From Xylocopa sonorina (lineage: Eukaryota > Arthropoda > Insecta > Hymenoptera > Apidae), in NCBI RefSeq assembly GCF_050948175.1, contig NC_135208.1:3658001-3722000 (forward strand): DNA of 64,000 nucleotides, in the 5' to 3' direction. Both the position numbers and the translations under genes were made by a program. The notes beneath the pieces are model-generated. The model was not told the origin of the DNA. It ran no database searches and worked only from the letters and a program-made list of their open reading frames with translations. This document shows positions 12,532 through 24,160 of the stretch, piece after piece (the stretch's first letter is position 1; every line of letters begins with the position of its first letter).

Positions 12532-13937
12532 ATGAGTCTGTGGGTGGACAAATATCGACCAACAACTTTTGGAAAATTAGATTATCATAAAGAACAAGCG
12601 GAATATCTAAAAAATTTGGTAATATGTTTTAAATAATTCATAATTGTACAGATAGGTTATGCCGAAAGCGCGCCATTATTCGTTATAGTAGTTGCACTTT
12701 GCATGTAGAGAAAGATATCATTTTGCATTGAATTAATTTGTATCTTAATTACAGATAGAAGCAGGAGATTTCCCACATTTATTGTTTTATGGCCCACCTG
12801 GAGCAGGAAAGAGGACTCGGATAATGTGTACTATAAGAGAATTATATGGAAGCGGAGCTGAAAAATTAAGGATGGAAACTATGACATTCGAGGTATTCTG
12901 TTTCATGATTTATTTGGTTCTTCGGCTAACAAACTTGTACATGCTTTCAGACACCATCTAATAAGAAGTTGGAACTAACGACGATAAGTAGTAACTATCA
13001 CATTGAAATAAATCCCAGCGACGTAGGCATATACGACAGGGTTGTGATAATGGACTTGGTTAAAACGACTGCTCAAACCCATCAACTAGATCCAATCGGA
13101 CAAAAAGAATTTAAAGGTGTTAATAATTTTATTTTATTTCACACTCATTTCCTTTGAAATAATAAAGAATTTTTTTACCAGTAATATTGCTAACCAACGT
13201 CGATCAACTTACAAGCGATGCACAACATGCCCTGCGAAGAACGATGGAAAAATATGTCACTACATGTAGAATAATACTTTGCGCGACTTCGATATCGCGT
13301 GTTCTACCAGCTATCAGATCGAGATGCTTGGCAATCAGAGTTCCAGCGCCGTCGATATCAGATATAAAAAATGTTTTGTATTTCATTTGCAAACGCGAAG
13401 GTTTAACTTTAGTAGATGAACTGGCTGTTCGAATAGCTGAAACTAGTGGTAGAAATCTCAGACGAGCGATATTAATGCTTGAAGCTTGTAAGGTTGAGCA
13501 GTACGTATTATTTAAGCTTTCCTAACTTAACACGAATCTAGTTGAGAAAATTTGCTTTTTATTAATGTTTCATTTTTAGATATCCATTCACCGCAGATCA
13601 ACCTATCACAGAACCAGACTGGCAAGTGTATATTCGTAACATAGCTAGTATGATGGTTGGTGAACAAAGTCCGCAAAGACTTCTCGCGATCAGGCACAGG
13701 CTCTATGAATTATTAACTCATGCGATACCCTGTGACTTAATATTTAAGGGTCTCTTACAAGAATGTATGAAAAATTGTGATCTTCAACTAAAAATTGATA
13801 TTGCAACAGCAGCAGCAGAACATGAACATAACATGCGTATGGGATCAAGAGCAATTTTTCATTTAGAGGCATTCGTAGCAAGGTTTATGGTAATTTATAA
13901 AAAGTTTATTGATTCATCCCTTGAAGGTTTTGTGTGA
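12532..13937 (+). CDS. RFC3: Replication factor C subunit 3 (clamp loader small subunit)
   Basis: AAA+ subunit of the RFC complex that loads PCNA onto primed DNA (RfC38 in flies). Exons 12532-12618, 12755-12892, 12951-13116, 13182-13500, 13580-13937 give 355 residues, matching the family's ~356. It begins MSLWVDKYRPTTFGKLDYH. Walker A GPPGAGKR is at about 42-49. The Walker B region reads LLTNVDQL at 133-140, where the usual acidic residue before the V-D is Asn (N136). The SRC motif RSRC is at 176-179. The C-terminal collar domain ends LEAFVARFMVIYKKF, as in other RFC3 proteins. Paralogues RFC2/4/5 are excluded by this C-terminus. Tail-to-tail with SDHC, 266 bp apart. Confidence 0.95.
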
Positions 13938-14203
13938 TTTGTTTATTTACATATTTATATATTGAAATATAACTATTTAAGTAATCATCTAGGCCATCTA
14001 ACCATCATCTTTTAAATAAATTAAAGCATTTTTAACTTTTATATTTACTAGTTTTATAAATTAACTGCTTTAATAATATCTAACTATACACATTTGTTCT
14101 AAATTCAGTATAATTGGCAAAGTAGAAGATACAACATATGGATCTGTGGTGATACAATTAATTTTTTTGGTAAAAAGAGTATCATGACAACAATTATTTA
14201 AAT

Positions 14204-15075
14204 TTACATAGCAGCTAGGATAAGAGCAGCAATCATTGATGCTATGGACACCGCATAGCCAGTACTGTACACTTCTTTAATTGTGAGAAACATTCCTAAA
14301 TCCCAAGCCTGGAAATGATAAAAGATATAAGCATTCTTCTCTGCGATATTATGTCGATATAAGAATAGTATACTTTATGAGAACCATGTTACCAAATGAC
14401 GGAATCCGTTAAATGTGTGATAGGTAGCAGGTAGAGCAATTAAAGTTTTCCCCATGAAAAGAACGGGGGCAGATAAATTTAAATTCGCGGTCATCTCTAT
14501 AAGGCATGGTATACCTCCCGGAATTAATAATGTTCCTGCAAGTATAATAGATTTATAAATATCGCTATTGTTACTTTTAAGAGATAAAAAATAATTGTTA
14601 CTTTACCCAAACCAAGGAGCATGGCATAACTCGATAATATCATGCCTGTTGTACGGTGCGTAATTGACAAAAACGATGTTAATTGAACTTGATAAATACT
14701 CAAGTGTGGCGACATAGGTCTTTTAAGGCGCAGATTTTTTTCATCGTGAGATTCGCAAATTGTACCTTCCGTGGCCATCGATTGTGAAACGGCGACATTT
14801 CGTGAGCTGACGAAAAAGTAATTTTAATTGCATGATTCGTATAAAAACATAATTATATTTGAGACATTTTGACACTTGAAACAAAGCAAAGGTTATACAT
14901 TATGTAACACAATACCTGCAAGTGTACAGATTTCGGAAAGTACGAAGATCGATGCCTCGTCGACTAAACAATCTGAATAAGATCAATTTTTTTTTAGATT
15001 AATATTTGAAATGCGTTAAGTACAATAAAAAAAAAGTTAATGAAAAGTTCATTACCTCGCGTAACACAGAGCCAT
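14204..15075 (-). CDS. SDHC: Succinate dehydrogenase cytochrome b560 subunit
   Basis: Membrane anchor subunit of respiratory complex II in the mitochondrial inner membrane, sharing haem b and the ubiquinone site with SDHD. Exons 15075-15056, 14972-14916, 14806-14607, 14535-14393, 14308-14204 give 174 residues. A basic, Ser-rich presequence covers about 1-40. The signature RPMSPHLSIY is at 55-64, HRTTG at 76-80, and HTFNGFRHL with following AWDLG near the haem/quinone region. Three hydrophobic helices follow. The third exon ends at the donor GTAAAG at 14606, not four bases later; only that keeps the frame. The first coding exon is 20 nt. Divergent from prohibitin-2 across 432 bp. Confidence 0.94.
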
Positions 15076-15507
15076 GATTTTGTGACTACCAATCACACAA
15101 GAGTCGCAAAACAACTAAGGTTCGTGACTCGATGGCACGTATCCAACGTTACCAATATATAATATATTAATATATTTTTTATACAAGACTCTTGCATCTT
15201 TGTATAATTGTACCTATAGCACATTCTTTGTGCATTTTTTTTCAATGAAAATGATATTTTTTTAGGTCGTCGTTACTTGAAAATAGACCTTAAAATAGAA
15301 CAGATTACGTATAGCGTCGGCCATCTTGTAGTTACATACTCCCAGTATTCCTTCTTGCGAACTGCGTGCGGTGCCTTCCATTCCTACCCAGAAATTAAGC
15401 ATTTTCAAGTCGAATTAAAGCATAATTTTATACACGATATTTAAGCAACTAAGAAAGACAATATTTAAACGTAATCGTAGCGTAAATACGTGCCAGAGTA
15501 AAGCAAA
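15076..15507. promoter_or_regulatory. Shared divergent promoter of SDHC and PHB2
   Basis: 432 bp separates the start codons of two mitochondrial inner-membrane proteins transcribed outward. It must contain both core promoters. No TATA box is clear; the sequence near 15300-15400 is GC-richer than its surroundings, consistent with a bidirectional housekeeping promoter. Confidence 0.55.
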
Positions 15508-16702
15508 ATGAATGAGTTTAAGTTACCTAAAACTCCACCTGGAGTAACCTTTGGGGTTTCATGCCTTGCAGCGGCCGGTATGGCGGTTTACGGTATTTCA
15601 AAATCTATGTACACAGGTTCGATGCATATATTTTACTAAATATTAACAAATATAATTTAACGCGAAGATTAATTTTAACCGATTGTTGTCGTACGTGATT
15701 TTAGTGGAGGCTGGTCATAGAGCAATCATATTCTCACGTTTGGGAGGCGTTCAGCAAGATATCATGACCGAAGGCCTCCACTTTCGTGTGCCATGGTTCC
15801 ACTGGCCAATTATTTATGATATCAGGAGCAGACCTAGAAAAATTTCTTCGCCTACAGGATCTAAGGATTTGCAAATGGTCAATATTTCTCTTCGCGTTCT
15901 TTCCCGTCCCGACGCAAGCAGACTACCGGCAATGTATCGTCATTTAGGTCTCGATTACGATGAGAAGGTAAGAAACAATTTGATTACAAAGTGTAGCATA
16001 ACACTGTTACTAAAATACAATTATATTCTAGGTGTTGCCGAGTATTTGTAACGAAGTCTTAAAATCGGTTGTCGCAAAGTTCAACGCATCTCAGTTGATC
16101 ACGCAGAGACAACAGGTATCAAATCTGGTAAGAAAAGAATTAACTGAACGTGCTAAGGATTTTAACATTGTCTTGGATGATGTTTCTATAACTGAATTGA
16201 GTTTTGGTAAAGAATATACCGCTGCTGTAGAGTCTAAGCAGGTTGCACAGCAAGAAGCACAAAGAGCAGCTTTCCTTGTTGAAAAAGCAAAACAGGAAAA
16301 GCAGCAAAAGATTGTTCAGGCTGAGGGCGAAGCAGAAGCTGCAAAAATGATATCCTTTATAAAATGATGTTACTTGTAACTCCAAATATTTGCCATTTTT
16401 ACAAACAGATATATCCTTAACTCCTGAGCACCTTGGTATAGCTCTTAGTCAAAACCCTGGTTACTTAAAATTGCGTAAAATTCGCGCAGCGCAAAAGATC
16501 TCCCGCACGGTAATTATAAAATAGATTCTATTATTTGCAACAAATTTAGTTTTGCACCTACTACGCAAGTATGTTAACACAATTTCTTTTTTAGATTGCA
16601 AATTCTGCGAATCGTTTATACCTTAGCGGTAATGGTTTGATGTTAAATATTCAAGATCCATCATTTGATGATTCATCAGACAAATTGAAAAGTAAGAAAT
16701 AA
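15508..16702 (+). CDS. PHB2: Prohibitin-2, canonical short C-terminus
   Basis: SPFH-family protein of the ring-shaped prohibitin complex in the mitochondrial inner membrane, partner of PHB1. Exons 15508-15616, 15705-15967, 16032-16349, 16432-16509, 16595-16702 give 291 residues. An N-terminal membrane anchor (TPPGVTFGVSCLAAAGMAVY) precedes the SPFH domain (VEAGHRAIIFSRLGG onward). A coiled coil follows, rich in Gln, Glu and Ala (KQVAQQEAQRAA). The fourth exon begins LGIALSQNPGYLKLRKIRA. The join 16349/16432 uses an AT-AC intron; no GT-AG choice restores the conserved EAAKM-LG junction. The protein ends SDKLKSKK. A competing donor inside the last exon permits a longer tail (next entries). Confidence 0.95.
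16350..16431 (+). other. Minor-class (U12-type) AT-AC intron in PHB2
   Basis: The 82-nt intron starts ATATCCTTTA, the U12 5' splice consensus. It ends AC, with a TCCTTAAC branch-point match at 16414-16421. The branch A at 16420 lies 11 nt from the intron end, within the normal U12 range. Reading across it is open for only six codons, so retention truncates the protein. Confidence 0.9.
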
Positions 16703-16938
16703 AGGCAACAAACAATTTTCTCATGTTTAATTCTTTTCATTATAATCAATTTTATATGGTATAACATGAATTCCTATGTTACATATGTAGATGTAAAGAA
16801 AAGATTGTTAATAAGTTTCATTAGATGGATGTAGATATAAAAATACCATTGCACCTATCTATTCTCGTTATTGTCTTTATACACCCAATGGTACGATAAT
16901 ACGCTCGCTCGCAAAATCTCGAGCTCGTATGTTTTCAG

Positions 16939-17132
16939 GTGATGAAAGGATGAGCTGGAAAGGTTGGAATGATACTACGCAAAGTGCTGTGAAATCATTA
17001 AAATCTGATCATCAAGCGACAGTGAAAACCAATGAAATCCCATTGATTAAGCATGTACCGATATCTTCTGAAGAACAAATGTCTATTCTATTGGATTCTG
17101 CAGATGATGGAGCCAAAATGATAGTATCTTGA
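16939..17132 (+). CDS. PHB2: Alternative last coding exon of PHB2
   Basis: A donor (A|GTAAGA) at 16691/16692, just before the canonical stop, can splice to the acceptor TTTTCAG ending at 16938. Phase 1 meets phase 1: the codon becomes AGT and the frame stays open for 194 nt to a TGA at 17130-17132. The product would end in 65 new residues after LKS, starting DERMSWKGWNDTTQ and ending DDGAKMIVS, giving 352 residues in place of 291. The tail is polar with no membrane segment. A separate small gene starting at 16929 is possible but less likely, since that ATG sits inside the acceptor. Confidence 0.6.
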
Positions 17133-17850
17133 ATTTTGAAACTTGTTATTTCACATTTTAAAGAGATTTTGCGATGCGAGCTCCCTTTTTTTCAACATAT
17201 TCCTTATCCAAATCTCATCACTACTATAAAAATATAACTTTGAAGATAAATGCTACATTACTTAAAATCTTAATAATATTTTAATATTTTTTAGTTAGAT
17301 GCCACTGTTAATTAGTACAATTAATAAGTAATAATTTAAAATTTGCTATTTATCCTTTCTAATATACAATAATTTCCTCTTTTAATTACAAACTAAATAA
17401 ACTTTATATTTCTTCGATTAAATAAATAATATATATATATATACATATTTTGTAATGAAATTTTATTTAATCAGCTGTCTTAAAAAAAATAGAGGAAAAG
17501 TTCAAATTATATAGGTATATATACATGTATATAGAACTTTCAGCAAACTCCAAAGTGTAACTAGCAAATAACCTCTATTCGCACATGATAGTAGCAGTAT
17601 TGCTTGCAATCACATTTACTTCTCAAGTGTGAAGAAAAATAAAGGTGTGTACATTTAAATCAATGAAATTACGTACAACAATCGAGTTAATATTTATTTT
17701 CATTTCGTTTATGTTTATTTGCTATATGATGGTTGTTTTCAGCTAACAGTATAATTTGTCACATGTGTTTTCAAATAATATTCTATGTATTTTTCTTTGA
17801 TATAAAATGACGTTTCGTTGAACTAATATTTCCTGGTATCACTTTTTCAG
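17133..17850. other. Spacer before aspartyl-tRNA synthetase
   Basis: 718 bp, AT-rich. The AspRS start codon directly follows a splice acceptor (TTTTTCAG|ATG), so a noncoding 5' exon must lie here. A plausible donor is AAAG|GTGTGT near 17644, not proven. Confidence 0.45.
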
Positions 17851-20239
17851 ATGGGCGAGGATAAACCTGTAGATTCAACCACAGGAGGGTAAAATATTTT
17901 ATACTTTATAACTAATTTTTTTAAATGTTTAAACATATATATATGTGTGCGTATGTGTGTTTGTGTGTGTGTGTGTATTTTTATTTAAGCGATGAACCTT
18001 CCAAAAAGGCTCTTAAAAAACAACAAAAAGAAGCAGAGAAAGCAGCAAAGAAAGCCGAACGTAAAGCTCAAATTGTAAGCTAAATCATTTTGTATACGCA
18101 CGTTTAAAAATAACTACTTTTTAGAGTATTCTTAAATGATGTGTATAGCAAGCACGACAAGAGATGACTCCCGAAGAAGATGTATCAGTCGGAAAATATG
18201 GAGAAACAGGATTAATACAGAGTAAGGAAAAATATGCAGAAAGGAAATTTACCGATATTAAAAATTTGAAGCAAGACTTAGAAGATCAAACCGTTTGGTT
18301 AAGAGGACGTTTACATACTAGTCGTGCTAAAGGTATATTCTATATGTAGAAGCAGATTATGATGACTAACATTATACTTAACTACTTGTTTCTTAAAAGT
18401 GAATATCTATTTTATAGGTAAACAGTGTTTTATTGTATTAAGACAGCAATCTTATACAGTGCAAGGTTTAGCCACAGTTAGTGAAAAAATCAGCAAGCAA
18501 ATGATTAAATTTATATCCAGGTGATTTGATTTGAATTGTAAAAATGAAATTAATTACCAGTTTATTGTTATCATCTATAATAATGGAATCATTTTGCAGC
18601 ATTACCAAAGAATCTATCGTAGACGTAGAAGCGGTTGTGAAATCTGTCCCTTCAAAGATCGAAGCATGCACTCAGAAATATGTAGAAGTTCATATCGAAA
18701 AGGTCTTTGTAGTAAGCGCTGCGAAACCGCAATTGCCTTTACAGATTGAGGATGCTTCAAGACCTGTAGAAGACGCAGATGACAATACTTTAAACATAAA
18801 AGTGAATCAAGATACTAGATTGGACAATAGAGTTTTAGATTTGAGAACTCCAGCCAATCAAGCTATATATAGAGTAGAAGCAGCTGTTTGTAAATTGTTT
18901 CGAGATATACTGACGAGCAAAGTAAGTTACTGATGCAAACTGTTTATACATGTAATTAATTATATAATATAGACAGAATTCGATTTATAGGGTTTTGTTG
19001 AAATTCATACACCAAAAATTATATCTGCAGCGAGTGAAGGTGGAGCAAATGTATTTACAGTATCATATTTTAAAGGAAATGCTTATTTAGCACAGTCTCC
19101 TCAGCTTTACAAGCAAATGGCAATTGCTGCTGATTTCGACAGAGTTTTTACTGTAGGAGCAGGTAATTTTCCATTAAAAGTTTTAATTCTTTTGGTAAAT
19201 TTTCCTTAAAAATATATTACATATTTTGTACGATTTTTATTTAGTATTTAGAGCTGAAGATTCTAATACACATAGACATTTAACGGAATTCGTCGGTCTT
19301 GATTTGGAAATGGCATTTAAATATCACTATCATGAAGTAGTTGACACTATTGGGCAAATGTTTACAGAGATGTTTAAAGGTCTCCGCGATAAGTTAGTAA
19401 AAATTTCAAATTAATATTGAAAGCTTACCGCTTATCATGTGCAATAATAATCCTGTTATATTTAATTGCAGTTATGCTGCTGAAATTGAAGCTGTACGTC
19501 AGCAGTATAATGTAGAGCCGTTTAAATTCTTAGATCCTCCCCTGAAATTAGAATTCAACGATGCGATTGCATTATTAGCAGAAGCTGGTGTAACTTTGGG
19601 CGAAGAAGATGATTTATCTACACCCGATGAAAAGTTATTGGGTAAACTTGTTAAAGCAAGGGTTAGTGTCCTTTATTGATATTATTTAAATGTAAATACC
19701 AGTTTGTTTTACTTTTTTTTTGTATTATATCTTCGTTTTTAGTATGACACAGACTTTTACATTTTGGACAAATACCCGCTAGCGGTAAGACCATTCTACA
19801 CCATGCCAGATCCAAATAATCCTGTAAGTTTATTTAATTTACCATACACGTATATTAAATGTGTACATGATAATATTTATTGCAGAAAATATCAAATTCT
19901 TACGACATGTTTATGCGTGGCGAAGAAATTATTTCTGGAGCACAACGTATTCATGATCCCGAGCTTCTTACAGAACGTGCAAAATATCATGGAATTGGTA
20001 AATACGTATACTTAATAAAGAACATATTTCAATTTATTATTATGATACAATACTATTTTCTTTTTTTAATTGTAGACATAGAAAAGATTAGATCATACAT
20101 CGATGCATTTAAATACGGTTGTCCTCCTCATGCTGGTGGTGGAATTGGAATGGAGCGTGTTGTTATGTTATATCTTGGTTTGGACAATATTAGAAAAACC
20201 TCAATGTTCCCTCGGGATCCTAAACGCCTTACACCATAA
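17851..20239 (+). CDS. DARS1: Aspartyl-tRNA synthetase, cytoplasmic
   Basis: Class IIb synthetase charging tRNA-Asp, a member of the animal multisynthetase complex. Eleven exons (17851-17888, 17990-18074, 18149-18332, 18418-18520, 18600-18921, 18991-19162, 19245-19392, 19472-19661, 19743-19823, 19886-19997, 20076-20239) close in phase to 532 residues. An N-terminal Lys/Ala-rich helix (residues 14-42) is typical of the animal cytosolic enzyme. The OB-fold anticodon domain begins near TVWLRGRLHTSRAKGK. Motif 2 reads FRAEDSNTHRHLTE; motif 3 reads GGGIGMERVVMLYLGL close to the C-terminus (KTSMFPRDPKRLTP). It is eukaryotic cytosolic in type, not mitochondrial DARS2. Intron 1 contains a (TG)n tract at about 17945-17976. 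Confidence 0.96.
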
Positions 20240-20674
20240 AGTTTCAATTTAAAAATAACGTGTCTGAACTGTGCACGTAATTAATATATTTAATCATTTT
20301 TAACTAAAATTATTCATACTGAAACAACTCAATAAATAATCATTTGGAGTAAAAAGAATGTTAATTATTTGCAGTGTTCATATATAATTAGTTAAAGCTG
20401 TAATTCGGAAAAAAAGGGAGTACACCTATTTATCTTCCTTTCATATTATTTTTAAACGAACCGCCTTTATATGTGTAGAGAAATGCTCACAGATGTCGCT
20501 ACGTGTCTCGTCAAAGAATTCCATATAAAATACGGGCAAAAGGGTACCTTCTAACGTAATTATTGAATTTTCTGTTAAGAAGCCTCAGAAAAACAGTTTA
20601 TTATTATTTTATAAAGTATCATGTAACTATTGCGTGTTTACTAACATTAATAGCTGATTGTTCTAGATCGAGAA
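20240..20674. other. Short spacer between AspRS and SNAPC1
   Basis: 435 bp in a head-to-tail arrangement. It has AATAAA for AspRS at about 20331 and then the SNAPC1 upstream region. No other structure seen. Confidence 0.4.
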
Positions 20675-21791
20675 ATGGCAAGCAGGTTGTTAATTTTGAG
20701 TGGTTTCAAAGAAGACTGCGAACAATTAATTGCTCGTTTCGAACAGGCAAACGACATTAGATTCGAAACGTTTTGCGATATATGGAAAGCAATGAAATTC
20801 TCATTGATTTTCACGTAAGTGATACAACGATTCATACTATTATTTGATCGTAATTTAACCAAGTAAAGAACTGGCTATTATTTTTATAGAGGTCGTCCAA
20901 GTTTTTCAGAACTATTAGAATTTTGCGAGGAAGCATTGAATGTATGTAAACAGTTTCTTCTGTTGCCACCTCGTTTTAAAGAACGCATCGGAGGATTGTA
21001 CCTTTTATATGGAATATACTATAAAATACCGATTGAACAGCTTAAAATTAGAGTCAAATCAGATGATTGGCGCAGTATTATGGATCTTCATGCAGAAATA
21101 AAAGAAGCAGAACACTTGGATGCCAATTACATATTGTGTAAATTAATTGTAGATAATGCATTTTATTTTTGTATGTTTGATGTAGAGGTATATATCCAAA
21201 CAAAGCTATTAAACATGATTAATGTTCTTATAAATTTTAAATACGCTTTTTTATTTATAGTTTGGCTTGGAAAAACATTACCGCATAAAGAATACAAAAT
21301 GTTTCAATCCGTATTCTGTGTTGCCAACATTAAAAGATTTGACTGATAAAAATCAAATGATGTCGAGCATCGATGACCTGAGCAAAGCCTACGAAGATAT
21401 GAAGCGTACGTTGAAGCTTAAAAATGAATCGGATACTAGTTTAAAGTTATTTAATTCAAACATAGCTGAAGAAATTATTAACGATATCAGAGAGTTTGAA
21501 GAACGGAGAAGGAACATGCAAATAAAAGCTATGCTCGAGTCTGAGAGAGCATCTGTTGCTTCAACGTCGAAAGGGCAGAAGAATTCTAAATTGTATAAAT
21601 TTATTCAAATAATACATTTACTGCGTTCTCTTCAGGTTGTGCTGATTTTTGTTTTTTTACATTTTAGAAAACGTAAAGGTAGAGCACGACCAATGTTTGA
21701 TGACGTTTATCTGATGGAGTCATGCGAATCCGAAGACGATGTCATAGAGCTTGACGATTGCGATTCTGATCTTTCAGAAAATTTTGATTGA
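20675..21791 (+). CDS. SNAPC1: snRNA-activating protein complex subunit 1 (SNAP43)
   Basis: Subunit of the complex that binds the proximal sequence element of snRNA genes for Pol II and Pol III. Exons 20675-20814, 20890-21187, 21261-21592, 21668-21791 give 297 residues. The conserved SNAPc43 region covers residues 10-190, with FSELLEFCEEALNVCKQFLL and FKERIGGLYLLYGIYY. The stretch after residue 200 is charged and probably unstructured, ending in an acidic tail (CESEDDVIELDDCDSD). The last intron (21593-21667) reads open through a hydrophobic segment, but the phase-2 junction rejoins a basic KRKGRAR stretch. Length is typical for an insect member. Confidence 0.85.
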
Positions 21792-22379
21792 GAACAATAA
21801 AAGACAAAGTACGAGGAATACAACTTTATTCTGTAAGTAATCCGAAGGTCTTACAACATATGAAATAAATTATAGGGATGTTCATGCTTTGTGCAAGAAC
21901 CATATTATAAATGTACAAGAAAAATGTCCCAATTTTCCTTGTACATTTATAATAAGTAAATAATGTTCGTATTTAAATCATTTTTTATTGGGAAGTGTAC
22001 AAATTAAGAGTAGTAAGTAACAAATCAATGAAAATATTAATTATTCAAAATTTCAGAGAAACCTCTTGTAGAAAACATTGTACTTTATCTTGTTATAGCT
22101 GTTTTACACAGACTTTAGATGAGAACAATTCAATTAAATGACTTAACGTTTTTTAAATGAAAATTTTTTAACTTAGAAACTGAACAGAATGTGTATTATA
22201 GATTTCGTGTGCGAGTTATTTATCGGAAACTGATTTTCAAAGATATAACTTTTCATTTCTACATAGTTGTGTGTATGTTTATGACGTTAAAATTAAATCT
22301 ATGTACTGAATGTAAGTGTAATATTGCCGCGAATAAAAATTGATAAGTATCACGGCAATAAATTGACGCTGAGAATTTC
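21792..22379. terminator. Convergent 3' spacer with a 50-nt hairpin
   Basis: 588 bp between the stop codons of SNAPC1 and the minus-strand gene. It includes an inverted repeat at 21904-21953: ATTATAAATGTACAAG pairs with its complement after a short loop (stem about 20 bp, one mismatch). It lies where both transcripts should end and would fold in either. Confidence 0.45.
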
Positions 22380-24160
22380 TTAATAAACTTTCAGTTGATT
22401 ATTGTCATCAAATCCAGCACTATGACCTGCGTTTCGTACAATAAAACTAGTTCCATCATAATGCATTCGTCGTTCACCGCGACGCACAAAAAGATGAGAC
22501 GTTTGACCAAGGGATGCAGTACAATGTAAAAATGGTGTTGTCAATGAAGCTGTCCCATTACTAGGTGATGTTCGTAATTGATACTTGTTGCTATTGCGCG
22601 CAATCCTTAAAAAAAAAAAAGTTATATCTTTTTAAATTCTGATACAATGGTGGATTACAAAGGAACCTTTCTTTTAGCAATTATTATCATTAATAAAAAG
22701 GAAAAGAAAGATACCTGACAAGACCATCGGGTGTTTGAGATATTCTGACATTGTTAATGATCCAGTTTTCCACTCCCTCGTTAGTTAACCAGTACTGTGC
22801 GGCACTTAATGCTTGCGCAGCTTCTTGCAAACATCCTGGACCATGTCGAGAACGAGAATAAAAAACACTTACGGAAAAGTCCTAAAAGTCAAACCTTCTT
22901 TTTCAGTACAATTTAACTTCATCGATGTTTTAAAGAATATTTCCAACTTATACCTGACTCATATCTGAAAATGAGTCCGTAGTCGTTCTTGTTCCTGCCG
23001 TATCAACTAAATATACAAGAGCGCATTGCTCCGAAGTGAAGCTCACCCCTTTATACCACATCTTTGCGTATCTGATGGAATGTAACGGTACTTGTTAATA
23101 GTATTTTAATAATGTTACAGATACCACTAACTTGTTATTGCCATGGGCATCGTGGGCCAAGATTTCAACTCGTGATCCATACTGATATATTCTTCCATTC
23201 GGATGAAGTAGTGCCGCAGCTGCTCCAGAACCGCTCAACGATAGTACAATATTATTCTACGCTGACGATAAATCCAATTCGAAAAATAAAAACGTGTAAG
23301 TATTACATAGAGACTTTTGATTAATCGATCGCTATAAAATTATTACGCTCGATAAATACACGTTCTTTTTATTGAGATTTGTTTGATATAGGAACCTTAA
23401 CAAAGTAAGGAAAAAAGGGAATTACCTTAAAATTAATTACTCTAACTGCACGATCGATCGTCATGTCAACTCGGATCCTGTTGTGAAGTCTCAACGATAT
23501 TGTACCATGCGGTGTAGCTACAATAGCAGCGTCGGTATCGTGTTCTCTCCAGTTTTCCGTATAGAGACATTGTTCCTCGTAATATGGCGCGATAGTTTTC
23601 GAATTTCGTGGTTGCCTCCAAAGTGCCATTGAATTCGAAAACGTCGTTGTGCCGGTTAAACCGCCCCATTGTTCCGATGGTGGTGCTTCGAAGTATTTGG
23701 AAAATTCACTGTACCGCTGGAGAATTAGAGAAAGGATTACTTTGCGAATGAAGATCGATAACCGTAATAATCACTAAGGCGTAATACCTGGAAATTGGTT
23801 TCATCTGTCTGTGCATGATAACTGTGCGTTGTATAGAGAGATCTTGGCCGCATTGGTGCTGTTGGAGTAGTTTGACTTTGAATTGATGGTACGGAACATG
23901 GTGGTTGATTCACTGCTTGTGTTCCGGTCTGAGAATTACATTTTTGTATCTCCTTTCGATACTCGCTGCAAGGAGCTGCCATAGCTTTTGCCTTTAAAAT
24001 TAATACCATGTATAAACAACTCGTTGGTCGACGGTTGAACAATCGTATAAAGAATCCGAAAAGAAACCTTGTTATTGGCTGTAGCGTTTCTCGGCTTCTT
24101 GCGGCGAGATTTCCGGGGTTTCGACACCACCGTTTGACTACCCTCGTTTATGCGATCCAC
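22380..24160 (-). CDS. Uncharacterised conserved-looking protein, 5' end unresolved
   Basis: I do not recognise this family. Seven exons on the minus strand (24160-24068, 23991-23788, 23716-23426, 23256-23132, 23071-22954, 22881-22715, 22605-22380) stay in phase for 407 codons to a TAA. The N-terminal piece is basic (KPRKSRRKKPR), possibly nuclear. Next is a Pro/Thr/Gln-rich linker, then a beta-rich region repeating short phrases such as TPHGTISLRLHNRIRVDM and LHPNGRIYQYGSRVEI. No signal peptide or membrane segment is seen. No ATG precedes the first exon in frame, so either an unseen upstream exon supplies it or translation starts at the ATG at 23982. Convergent with SNAPC1. Confidence 0.75.

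Noticed and set aside
23426..23791. Apparent one-base frameshift in the uncharacterised gene
   Set aside because: Recounting the exon border at 23716 gives 291 nt, a multiple of three, so the frame is intact.
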